A DNA stretch of 64,000 nt, taken from the NCBI RefSeq assembly GCF_001625305.1, contig NW_017803898.1, positions 1,544,003 through 1,608,002 of the forward strand, written 5' to 3'. Positions 1 through 17,081 of the stretch are shown one piece after another. The first letter of the stretch is position 1. Each line of letters starts with the position of its first letter. A program made the translations under genes and the position numbers. A model generated the notes under the pieces. The model had not been told where the DNA came from. It saw only the letters and a program-made list of their open reading frames with translations, and searched no databases. The stretch is from Branchiostoma belcheri. Lineage: Eukaryota; Chordata; Leptocardii; Amphioxiformes; Branchiostomatidae.

Positions 1-175
1 CCCCCATATCTCAAGTCATCCATGGAGACTAGGTTTGGCATTCATGGAGGAGCAAGGGAGAAATTATCAATGACGTTCTTATCTGGGTTCTATTACATGG
101 ACATGCAAGTGCTGGCAGACACCACAAAATTGGCACTAAAAGACTAAAGTATCTACTGAATGATGTTCTCCTCAC

Positions 176-7777
<7,602 letters not shown>

Positions 7778-8522
7778 TTTGGTGTTGAAAATTCTGCTTT
7801 TCTTGCCGAAAATGTGCTTGAAAATTTCCAACAGTTCGGTATGGTTCTTCTGTAAAGACCAGCAGATTTCGCGCCAAACTGGTCAGCTGACCATGGGGAC
7901 CATTTCATTCTTGTCAAATTAGGGGTGCTCAGCTTAATTTTTTCTTCTCTTTGATATTGTATGGACAAATTTCGGCTTAAATATATATTAAATTATCCAT
8001 ATAATACTCAAAGTATATTCTTATTTACATAATCCATTAATTGTTTTCAGAGTTGAGCTTTGGTATAATGATCTTAGTTTTTACGGGACCCCTATTTCTG
8101 GAATATTGTCACTTGGCGCCATTTAAACCATGTGATCAGACCATACCATGTTTGTAGTTCATTTTTGAACCGCTATGCGGCGCTCGTGAGAAGAACGCTA
8201 CCATTCCCAATAAAAATTCGAGGAGAATCTAAAGCTTCTAAACTGCTTCCTCACAGCCAAAGAGATATCTTTATTCCAAATAATAAAATAACTGCCATTC
8301 CTTATAAAGTAAATACCATTTTACATTGTTTAAGCGAGACATAGCCTTTGTAAACATATGCAGAAAAAGGTTCAGAAACCCCCTGTTAAAAGTGGTATCG
8401 CCCGGTTTGAGTAACCTTTGCGTAACTCGTGTGTTTTGTAAGAAGTGACTTTGCTTGGAGGACAGGGACTCTACTTTGAACAACCCAGAGCCGTAAGAAA
8501 CAGCAGAACCTTTTTCCACACG
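7778..8522. promoter_or_regulatory. Divergent promoter region between MCM3 and UQCC1
   Basis: The 745 bp between the two start codons is the only spacer between head-to-head genes, so it must hold both promoters. It contains the E2F palindrome at 7867 and a second GGCGCC-type motif (TTGGCGCCATTT) near 8113-8124. No obvious TATA box was seen close to either start. Confidence 0.65.
7867..7878. promoter_or_regulatory. E2F site TTTCGCGCCAAA
   Basis: A perfect palindromic E2F consensus centred about 95 bp upstream of the MCM3 start codon. MCM genes are classic E2F/DP targets at the G1/S transition, so the site is in the expected place. It probably drives MCM3; whether UQCC1 also responds is unknown. 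Confidence 0.8.
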
Positions 8523-8781
8523 ATGTCCTGTCTCAGACCGATGTTAGCCACCGCTGTTCGCTGCCATTGTCGGGCCTTGCAGCTAGCTGCTGTACAGGTA
8601 TAGTACTGCCCCCCTCCCCCTTTCATAACCAACTTGAAATTATTTGCGAGTCTGTGATACTGAAACCGTAGTTAACACAGCTATGATACGTAATACTAGT
8701 ACGTTACTGTAATGATTTCTATTGTAACTGTCTGTGTCTGTATGTGTGTGTGTGTGTGTGTGTTTCTGTGTGTGTGAGTGA

Positions 8782-8816
<35 letters not shown>

Positions 8817-8886
8817 CTGGCGTGTGTGTGCATTTGTGTGTGTGTGTCTGTGCGCGCGCGTGTGTGTGTGTGTGTGTGTGTGTGTC

Positions 8887-8935
<49 letters not shown>

Positions 8936-11900
8936 CCTTAAAATTTTGATAGAAATGGAACAATTTCACGTTTCCAGAGCCCAGCACTTGCAAGTACCTG
9001 CACCACTCCTGGCACAAAGATGTTGAACCTACAACAGACCAGCAATCCATACACACCTGTCAACGTAGTCACTAGACAATTCTCATCTGTTTCATCAGTA
9101 CAGGTAAGGTATATTTACTCTTGAAGATCTCAAACTGTTTAGCCTGAGTGTCAGCTAGCCTTTTTATTGTAACAGATAGTAACGCCTAACTCACATCATA
9201 TCACTTTCATATTCCTGTAGTAATACTAGTAGTCTCTTAGAATAGACTTGATTGTATTGATCACATTGTTATTGATGCCATACATTGTGTACAACTGTCG
9301 AGCAATAAAGTTCATTCATTCATTTTTAGCTTTCGTCTTCTCCCCACATTCTACTACCAGCAGCTACTAGTACATAACTAAGAGTATTGTAAATGTATGA
9401 AATTTGCCCTCTTCTTAAACAAGTTTTTTTATTTATGTCTTAAGTATCAGAGTGAAGGAGGAACCACTCCTTACTACCCTCCCACAGCTGCTGAGGAGAA
9501 GACAAGTCTTCCCAGAAGGATTCTCAAGAAACTGGGTTTCACAGGGAAACTTCGTGTCAACAAATACGTGAGACATATAATAATTTCATCATACCATATC
9601 TTCATTAAACATTCTTAACGCAATCTGTTGCTTCTATATAATCTAGTCAAATGTCAATTGCAATGCCAATGTACTAGTAGCATATAGCCTACACATAGCT
9701 TGGAAATTACCAGAGTACCAGAGTAGGGGCATCTTTGGTGTTGAAATTATGTACAGTACATGTGTACTAGTATGTAAATTTATTTGGGGGGCTTGGAAAG
9801 AAAGACAGGTGATAAAAAACCAGATAGTGAACTGAAGTGAAGTGAAGAAGAGAAGGGCTTGATTTTGCAGTGAATGGGTAAAGGAGGATTTTACAGTATT
9901 GTAAGTTTACTGTTGAAACAATTCTTAAGTACAGTAAGTGTAATGTAATTGTCAGGATATGTCAGTAGTACTGTACCTCCTCCCCCTAAAAATACCATTG
10001 ACTTGTTTTTATAATTCTTATATTACAGAGATTGCGGAACTCTGGACTGCTCATGTATGCATGTTGTACAGATGGCATCAACTTCAGCGACTTTTTTGAA
10101 GGTAAGGACATTTATAAGTACCCACAACTTCAATTCCGATGGACTAAAAATTTATTTGACTAAAAAAATGCACACACCAGGTGAGAAAAAGGCACTTCTC
10201 AATACAGTTTCAACAATGGAATGTCTTTTGTATGAATATTGTCGAAGTGATGTAAAGTCTTTTTGTTTTCTTTCAGCCTGTGGTCTTCCAGATACCCTAA
10301 ATTCCTGGTTTCTTATCATGGAGCTACATGTGTGGTGAGTTCCTCTTACTCTAGTCTAAAGCACCTAAAGTACCTACTAGTAGTCTTTCAAGCTAGGTTC
10401 AGGGTAGGTCTGTGAGCTCTTATGTAGACCGCCTCCTTCACTCGTCTTGCAAGAAAGTCTGATTCAGAATCAAGGATTTTAAGTCCTAAAGATACTGAGT
10501 CATTGTAGTGTTGGCAGGTAAACTTTAGTCATTATGAAATAAAGACTAAACTTCTTGTGTGTTTCAGGATGTGTTTAGTCCGTATGAAACAGGAGGGAGA
10601 AGAAGGAAAGATCGTGTGTCGCTGGCTGGTCTATACAAACAAACAAACAACAAACAAACAAACAGTCTTGTGTGTGTTTCAGGATGTGTTTAGTGCGTAT
10701 GAAACAGGAAGGAGAGGAAGGGAAGATCGTGTGCCGCTGGCTGGTCTATACGATGTGGGAGGATGTCAAGACAAGGGGCAAGGCCATGGGAGTATGCAAC
10801 ACTATCATTGTTTGGTTTTCATAATGCATAAACTGCATGCCTTTGGTAGGTGTACACATGTATATGTAGTTGTGTGCATCAAGTGCAAGGTGCATAAGAC
10901 TGGACTGTCTGAACCACTCACACTGGGCCATGGATCCCTACCTTTTTCGATAATTATGCAGTGGTAGGTTAGTGATAACATAAAGTCAATGCGAAAAAGT
11001 AGTCACACCCATAAATACCAGAGTTATCAATCAAGGATTCAGGGGTTCAAAAACTCGCTTTTACTTAGAACTATTGTAGAATGGGACTCACTGCTACCAG
11101 GTACAGTTGGGACATTATCTATACATAGCTTCAAACAAAGTTTGCCAGTGTATAGTAGAAAGTATTCATTCCTCAAGCTAACCGACATCTCACACAGTGA
11201 CACACAGTCATCCCTCTGTAAGACATCTGGAGCTGCATAAAGTTTGCCAGAGTAATATTGCTAGCTATCACCCCGCTGCATGCCTGCAATTTTATCTGTA
11301 TACGGATACAGATACAGATAAAATTGCCACAATGTTTTGCGATGTACGGTAATTTTTAAGTGTCGTGAAAAATGCCAGATATGTTTCCCTGGTGAGATAG
11401 AATAAAAAACAAACAAACAAATGCAAGCAAACCAACAAACCTGTCATTGGCAGGTGGCGTCTTCACAAATGAACGAGAGCATCAGTGTGTGGACGGAGCA
11501 GTTTTATGCCATGATCTTCTCGTATGACGAGGGAATCATCTGCGACGACCGAACGCTCGCCGCGGCCGTTTGGCGGACCGTGTTCAATAAGAGCTGTGAC
11601 GACCCCCAAAAGGTGGAACGACTCGTGGCGTACATCAGACAACAGGTAAGTGGTCAGTTATTCTAATAATCGACCACTTGTGACGTTAAGGCCTTGTATA
11701 GTTGTAATGTCAGGAGAACCGTGTTTAACAAGAGCTGCGATGACCCTGAGAAGGTGGAACGACTCGTGGCGTACATCAGACAACAGGTAAGTGCACTTTT
11801 GAGGTTACCTAAACTATCTTAGGCGACAGGTGAGTGGTCAGTTATTCTAATAAACAACCATTTTTAAGGTTACGGCTCTGTAACTTAAACTATCTTAGAT

Positions 11901-12218
11901 GACAGGTGAGTGGTCAGTTATTCTAATAACCAACCACTTTTAAGGTTAAGTTACGGCCTTGTAAATTAAACTATCTTAGACAAAAGGGGAGTGGTCAGTT
12001 ATTCTAATAACTGACCACTTTTGAGGTTTCGGCCTTGTAACTTAAACTATCTTTGTTATGATTAATTAGAAGGCTATATATTGAAATATGGAAGTTTGAA
12101 AAAAGTTTTTTTTTTCAATTTCCAGATGCAGCACATTGACGACCTTGACACTGAACAGCTGCTGAAGTATGGCAAGGTCACCTGGCTGCCCTTTGACCCC
12201 AAAATGACCTTGGACTAA
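8523..12218 (+). CDS. UQCC1: UQCC1, ubiquinol-cytochrome c reductase assembly factor 1
   Basis: CBP3-type mitochondrial chaperone that acts with UQCC2 on newly made cytochrome b during complex III assembly. Eight exons join in frame: 8523-8597, 8978-9103, 9445-9567, 10029-10101, 10277-10334, 10683-10791, 11454-11645 and 12126-12218, giving 282 residues (human about 299). The first exon is Arg/Ala-rich (MSCLRPMLATAVRCHCRALQ), as expected of a mitochondrial presequence. Family landmarks follow in order: ILKKLGFTGKL, LPDTLNSWFLI, HVWMCLVRMKQEG, MWEDVKTRGKAMGV, FSYDEGIICDDRTLAAAVWR and YIRQQMQHID, then a TAA stop. Exons 6 and 7 each have a partial duplicate in the adjacent intron. An ATTAAA at 12503-12508 could serve as poly(A) signal. 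Confidence 0.95.
8735..8932. repeat. Interrupted (GT)n tract in UQCC1 intron 1
   Basis: About 200 bases of GT repeat with short interruptions (GTGAGTGAG, GCGCGC). The long Cys-Val reading frames across it are artefacts. Confidence 0.95.
10553..10636 (+). repeat. Truncated duplicate of UQCC1 exon 6 with acceptor
   Basis: A copy of the exon 6 acceptor (TTGTGTGTTTCAG) plus the first ~69 exon bases, coding MCLVRMKQEGEEGKIVC and on to WLVY, as in the real exon at 10683. It stops at CTATAC and runs into an (AAAC)n-like stretch up to 10664, where the real unit begins. It lacks the 3' half of the exon and any matching donor. Splicing into it would read into the repeat. Confidence 0.9.
11015..11335 (+). 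mobile_element. LINE 3'-end fragment in UQCC1 intron 6
   Basis: Reads QSRIQGFKNSLLLRTIVEWD, then LLPGTVGTLSIHSFKQSL, a typical C-terminal end of a non-LTR retrotransposon ORF2, followed by 3' UTR and an ACAGATA tail. The same family occurs at 37925-38170. Confidence 0.7.
11646..12058 (+). repeat. Exon 7 edge duplicate plus ~79-bp tandem array
   Basis: Directly after the exon 7 donor, a unit with GTGGTCAGTTATTCTAATAA recurs at about 11650, 11832, 11910 and 11990. Most units begin with a GACAG|GTGAG-like donor. Between the first and second lies 11712-11788, a copy of the last ~72 exon 7 bases (RTVFNKSCDDPEKVERLVAY) ending in CAACAG|GTAAGT. The last exon of UQCC1 begins after the array. Confidence 0.85.
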
Positions 12219-12713
12219 CAAAAAAATTTCCCTCAAACATGAAACTACTTGTAAGATTTTGTTTTGTTCAACAATATCAATGAAATATTACCAGTATTAT
12301 GCATTTTGAAAGTAAGAAAACCTACTATGAACGTAAATGCAAAACACAAAAAATTGTAAAGTTTTTAGGTGTGTTTCAAATATTACAATGTAAGATATTA
12401 TCTTAAGCTAGATGTTAAGTCAATTCATCAATTAATCAGTTAACTACCTCTAAAGAAGAAGTGGACTACAACTATGTTGTTAGATAATGTATCTGAATTT
12501 TGATTAAAATGTACATTATTTGAAAAGGATTGAAAACTGGTACCAAGAATCATTTTTTTTCTCTATGATAACTATAATTTGACTAAATTATCTGCCCTAC
12601 TGAAATTCACTGTCATGCAAAACAACGTATGCTTTTTTATAAACATAATTTTATTGTACCACAAAACTTTCATCAACACATAATGAACACATCATCAATG
12701 TATTATACAGCCA

Positions 12714-12952
12714 GACATGGCCTGTCCTTGGTGCTGAACACTATACACACAAATGTTACTTGTAACACAATCAAATAGACCTGTCCTTGGTGCTGAACGC
12801 TATCCACACAATGCAAAAATTGGCAAACATGCCTGTCCTTGGTGCTGAACACCATCTACACACACACACACACACAAACTCAACATGCCTGTCCTTAGTG
12901 CTGAACACAGTTTAACACGCCTGTCCTTGGTGCTGAACACCATCCACACACA
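12714..12952. repeat. Minisatellite downstream of UQCC1
   Basis: Five copies of CCTGTCCTTGGTGCTGAACA separated by CA-rich spacers. Nothing else is recognisable in 12219-13357 apart from an (AT)n stretch flanked by a short direct repeat at 13070-13135. Confidence 0.8.
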
Positions 12953-13357
12953 GGTGAACTACACAAGTGTACAATGTATACTTCCTGTTTCATAAGAGTA
13001 TCAGATTAATGTCAGAAAATTATATCCTTTCCAATCCTACATACAGCTAGATTTAAATTATAGTATATACATTAGAGAACATTAGTATATATATATATAT
13101 ATATGCATTAGTATATACATTAGAGAACATGCAGTTTTCCAGAGGGGGCAAATCGTAAAAGCCTTACATGACTATATATGGGTGTCAGCTGTTCTAAGCA
13201 CTGCCTTACCTCCACTGAGGTTTCCCCTACTTCATATACCGATATATAAGTTGACATTTGCCAGCAAATGCAACATGTTTCACTACATCTCTTATTGCTT
13301 ACATCAAGCTATCTGCTTATACAATAAAGTAGTTTGCTTTTTTGGGCTCGGGTGGTA

Positions 13358-14563
13358 TTAACGCCTATTGTTCCTTGCGTGTATCTGAAAACAACTGAAC
13401 ACAATTCCTACAAGTGCAGTAGATATTATCGCTACCAGCCCCTGTATCTCTACTAGTACAATATCATCTTTTCCAGAATCCATAGAGTTCTCATTCAAAA
13501 GAATGCTTACGTTGAACATCCATGTGAAAGAAGAAGTTGTAAGTGTGGTTTTAGAAAAGTTCGGTCGTGTCCAATTCCTGGGATGAGTTGATGTAGGAGT
13601 CTTCTTGGTTGGAATGGCGTCGGTAGTTTCCGTCTGCTCTTCGGGTAGCTTCGGGCGATCTTCGTAGTCGGGAATCGGCAATGATCGTAGAGTGTTCGGA
13701 AATGTGTCGAATCCTAGTTGGTCGCCCGAACAGCTAACTTCTAACGCGTTCGCTAACTGAACTATGGTCAGTTCGCGGCAGCAAAATAAAAATGCCGCCT
13801 TGTTGGCAATGTTTTCACTCCACGGTTGGCAATTCGGAATTTTTTTGTTGTCTAACCGTGCGTATTTCGAATTGAAAGTAGAATTACCAGTGCAAATCTT
13901 TTTTAAAGGGTTCCCATCTACAATGACATATACAGGTGGCGCGGAATCTTTACTTTTCGTCTGAAAATCGGCGCTCAAAATTTGTGCTAACTTCACAAAC
14001 GCCACTCTTTTGCGCATAGAACAGGAGCATTTAGAGCCATGGTTTTGAAGCATAGAATTCCATGGTACGAAAGCAAGCTTGTTTCCAGAAAGGTCCACTT
14101 CCGAAAGCGCTTTGCAGCCGTCAAATGCTCCTCTTTCTACACATTCGATGGCGTTTTCAGAAAAATTCAATGTCTTCAACCACTCAAGTCCCGAAAAATA
14201 ATGCCTCAAAACTCGTTTCAGAAGGTTTTGCGAAAGATCAACCTTCATAAGTCGTGGACATACAGTAAACGTACCTTCATGGATGGTAGAAATTTGGTTT
14301 TTGGTCAGATATATTCCCCTCAACGAATTCAAACCGTGAAAAGAAGATTTTCTGAGCTCGGACAGTCTCCCGTTCTCCACATTCAGCGTACCAACTGTTT
14401 TAGGAATGTTGGCGGGAATTTGGTCAAAGCTACCCGATATACAAATTACAGTACGTTCGTTTAGGGTACAAATACAACGCGAATCGAAAACGCACTTTTG
14501 AAAACCGTTCGTCAAAAAAGCGTACACCAAGAAAAAATACAACCTTACCGCTAGGTACCTCAT
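13358..14563 (-). CDS. Single-exon LRR type I membrane protein
   Basis: An intronless frame of 401 residues. A signal peptide (LYFFLVYAFLTNG, within residues 8-20) is followed by an LRRNT cap with C24, C30, C32 and C41, then four to five leucine-rich repeats (for example LRGIYLTKNQISTIHEGTF and LKTLNFSENAIECVERGAF). A Cys-bearing C-terminal region of unusual form follows (KCSCSMRKR, KKICTGN, FLFCCRE). The Thr/Pro-rich stalk has NWT, NFS and NVS glycosylation sites. One membrane span (VAIISTALVGIVFSCFQI) ends in a tail of only about eight residues. The likely role is surface recognition or adhesion with signalling through a partner. A TATA box lies 38 bp upstream. It is not a recognisable orthologue of a named vertebrate gene; amphioxus has large families of such LRR proteins. 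Confidence 0.9.
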   Translation of the reverse strand: MRYLAVRLYFFLVYAFLTNGFQKCVFDSRCICTLNERTVICISGSFDQIPANIPKTVGTLNVENGRLSELRKSSFHGLNSLRGIYLTKNQISTIHEGTFTVCPRLMKVDLSQNLLKRVLRHYFSGLEWLKTLNFSENAIECVERGAFDGCKALSEVDLSGNKLAFVPWNSMLQNHGSKCSCSMRKRVAFVKLAQILSADFQTKSKDSAPPVYVIVDGNPLKKICTGNSTFNSKYARLDNKKIPNCQPWSENIANKAAFLFCCRELTIVQLANALEVSCSGDQLGFDTFPNTLRSLPIPDYEDRPKLPEEQTETTDAIPTKKTPTSTHPRNWTRPNFSKTTLTTSSFTWMFNVSILLNENSMDSGKDDIVLVEIQGLVAIISTALVGIVFSCFQIHARNNRR

Positions 14564-14600
14564 CGTAGTATTACTAGTGCATTGACTCGCCTTGTTCAGT

Positions 14601-14608
14601 TATTTATA
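14601..14608 (-). promoter_or_regulatory. TATA box (TATAAATA) of the LRR gene
   Basis: Minus-strand TATAAATA 38 bp upstream of the ATG predicts a very short 5' UTR of about 10-15 bases. Confidence 0.6.
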
Positions 14609-14672
14609 ACTTCTTTGGTGGAAATAATTAATTATATGGCCTCATGTCTGTACATGTGATGTTCACATGATT

Positions 14673-14860
14673 ACTCTCCAAGCAGAGTTGGGTTTTGGGT
14701 AATTTTTGGGCCTTTTTTATTGGGGTTTCTTCTTTTTTTCACTGGAATTTTGTTTCACCCAATGAAAAAAAAAATCCAGTGCAAAAAAAGAAACCCAGAT
14801 AAAAGAAAGCCTAAATTCACGCTAAAATACCCCAAGACCCAAACCTCTGCTTGGAGAGTA
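14673..14860. mobile_element. Foldback MITE, TIR CTCTCCAAGCAGAG, TA target site
   Basis: The whole element is an inverted repeat, flanked by TA on both sides, as in Tc1/mariner-type MITEs. Termini read CTCTCCAAGCAGAG and the complement of CTCTCCAAGCAGAGGTTTGG; arms diverge slightly. Relatives lie at 25883-26063 (intact), 45802-45926 (half) and 41450-42270 (interrupted). Confidence 0.85.
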
Positions 14861-15309
14861 CACGTGATGAACACGTGATGTTCACGTGTCCTATCATTGG
14901 GTCTTCACGTGTACAAACAGGTGGACATCTGAAGGTCTTCCTTCCGATATATAACAATGACGTCACCATAGACATCACCGCGTGTCATATACAGACATAT
15001 TAGTTTTTTTTCTTCTTAATATTTGCTTCAAATTTTAGGAAAAAAAAACTTTTATATAAAACGAGTACCGACCTTTAGCGATGTCGATGAACTCGTATCA
15101 ATGCTGAAATAGACAATGTCAATAGTGGAAGCGGTATCCATACCTTACCATTTTAAACAGCATTTATTTTTGTGTGTTTAGGAGAGTAGGCTCTTGGAGG
15201 TATACAATTTTTGACATGAAAATGTCAATGCAATGCCTCGAGAGTAAAATGGGAAAATGGTGACTGAAATTACGAACTTTGTCATAGAAAAGAAATATAC
15301 AAAAGATAA

Positions 15310-15860
15310 CATGTTAGGGGAGTTGGTCCGCTAAAGGAGTGCAGTTTGCCACTCGGACTAAACTCTCCTGGCACATTATCTGTCTGTTTGACCAATTTCT
15401 TCTCTTTCCAGCCGCTTCTGAAGCCTGGTAGAGGCTAATAAAACGTGCTGCCTGCCCTAGGCCTGGTCTATTACGTTACGTTAGCCTCTACCAGGCTTCA
15501 GGAGGCGACTGGAAAGGAAAGAAATCGGCCAAATAGAGAGACAGCATGCCAGGGGAGTTAGTCCACACCCGGGTGCGGCAAACTGTACTCTCTAGCGGAC
15601 CAACACCCCTGGCATCTCTCTATTTGTTGACCAATTTTGCTTCTTCCAGCCGCCTCTGAAGCCTGGTAGAGGCATAGCCTAGGACCAACTCCCCTGCCAT
15701 GCTATTTGGCAAATTTCTTCTCTTTCCAGCAGCCTATAAAGCCTGGTAGAGGCTACTAAAACGTGCCTGTGAAGCCTGGTAGAGGCTACTAAAACGTGCC
15801 TCTGAAGCCTGGTAGAGGCTACTAAAACGTGCCGTCTGTCCCAGTCTGTTACGTTACGTG
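15310..15860. mobile_element. Composite foldback repeat, GCCTCTACCAGGCTTC family
   Basis: Three inverted or direct blocks of AGCCTCTACCAGGCTTC, GGCGACTGGAAAG, GGCCAAATAGAGAG and CATGCCAGGGGAGTTGGTCC arranged head to head, followed at 15740-15830 by three tandem copies of a ~34-base GAAGCCTGGTAGAGGCTACT unit. Relatives occur at 20690-20765, 40604-40793, 46634-47090 and 57335-57415. No protein frame. Confidence 0.75.
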
Positions 15861-16910
15861 CCACCATGTGTTACATGCAGACTCATTACTCGACTGCGTT
15901 TTGAAAAACATGAAAAAACTCCCCTTTCACAACAACAATTCTCCGAAAAATGTGGGCGTTTTATATGAAATTCTCCCCTCGTGAAATACCAAACGAGGTC
16001 TAGCACTGTAGCTTCCTACCACAGAAGCTTCAAATGCACCACAAATTTCTTAGACAGATGAAGGCGAAAAAAGCTATTTCAAACGCAGGGCGAGACATTT
16101 TTTGCTGTCTGGCTCAAACGATAGAACAGTGTCGTTGTTGAACAGTTTTTGCTGAAACGTATACTGGTGGGACGTTTTTGTATCGCCTTGATTGAATTGG
16201 AAATTCGGCAGCAACGTTTTCGTTTAGTCGTGTGGTAGGAGCAACTAGTCTCTACCAGACTAACTACGCTGGCTATATATAGGAGAATATTTGCCAGGGG
16301 AGTTTGGCCGCCTTGTAGGTTTGACTGGCCGCGCAGTTAAGGAGGGAAAGAAACTACCTCCCCGCGGCCGGACTTCCTTAGCCAATTTTACTCTCTTTTT
16401 TGCCGAATTCTACGATACGTATTTCCGTAGAAAGGCCTGTTGGAGGCTAGGAGCAACGGCTACGTTCATACGGCGTTTAACTCAACGGAAAACATCGCTG
16501 TCAGGGCATCTTGTCTGTGTTGGCCTAACCGGGTAAGGCACAATTCTTCATAAGGTCGTCTTTCGAAATACATTTTCGCTGAAGGCTGTGACAGCATTGC
16601 GATTGAAACCTCCGACAAGGATCTACGGCAGCATTAGTCGTAGCAAAGAAACTGGATTTTGGAAGACACGCACGACTAACGCAAGAACCTTCGGTTTGTG
16701 ATCTTACGACGATCACAAGACGCATGTACAATTCAGTACAATTGACTTGACTCTTGCTCGTAAGTCTCTTACCTTAACAGTTTTTTTTATATTACATACA
16801 ATTTTTTAATTACAGTATTTTTAAAATATTTTTTTGTGTGTTTACGTGGGCATGCTGTTGAAGGTATCTTAAAAAAAGAAAGGAGAGATTTTTCTGAAAA
16901 CGATCTCCAT
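15861..16910. other. Spacer with no gene recognised
   Basis: Apart from a short stretch near 16250-16330 resembling the CCAGGGGAGTTTGG foldback family, I see no gene, RNA or ordered repeat. Short reading frames here lack homology and codon bias. Confidence 0.5.
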
Positions 16911-16912
16911 AG

Positions 16913-16920
16913 TATATAAA
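16913..16920 (+). promoter_or_regulatory. TATA box (TATATAAA) of the LRR-Ig gene
   Basis: Lies 162 bp upstream of the chosen ATG, in AT-rich DNA, with no other start in the same frame between. Predicts a 5' UTR of about 130 bases. Confidence 0.45.
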
Positions 16921-17081
16921 TTTATAATAGAAATTTTTACAAATTCTTTTAACCTAGACGTTACAATCAAATTGATATTACAATTGCATGGATTTTGTTT
17001 GATGATGTTTCATATATAAAAACGTTTAAAATTATTCAAAAAAGCGTAAAAGGTCTAACTCAGCTTAGAGAAAAATTGAAG

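Noticed and set aside
8640-9056. Long His-Thr and Cys-Val reading frames
   Set aside because: They are translations of a (GT)n microsatellite in UQCC1 intron 1.
15740-15830. Short regularly spaced direct repeats, checked as a CRISPR-like array
   Set aside because: The units are contiguous, without unique spacers, and belong to the GCCTCTACCAGGC foldback family in a eukaryotic genome.
16291-16536. 81-residue plus-strand frame in a fairly GC-rich patch
   Set aside because: Begins in a foldback-repeat fragment, matches no family I know and lacks splice or promoter support.
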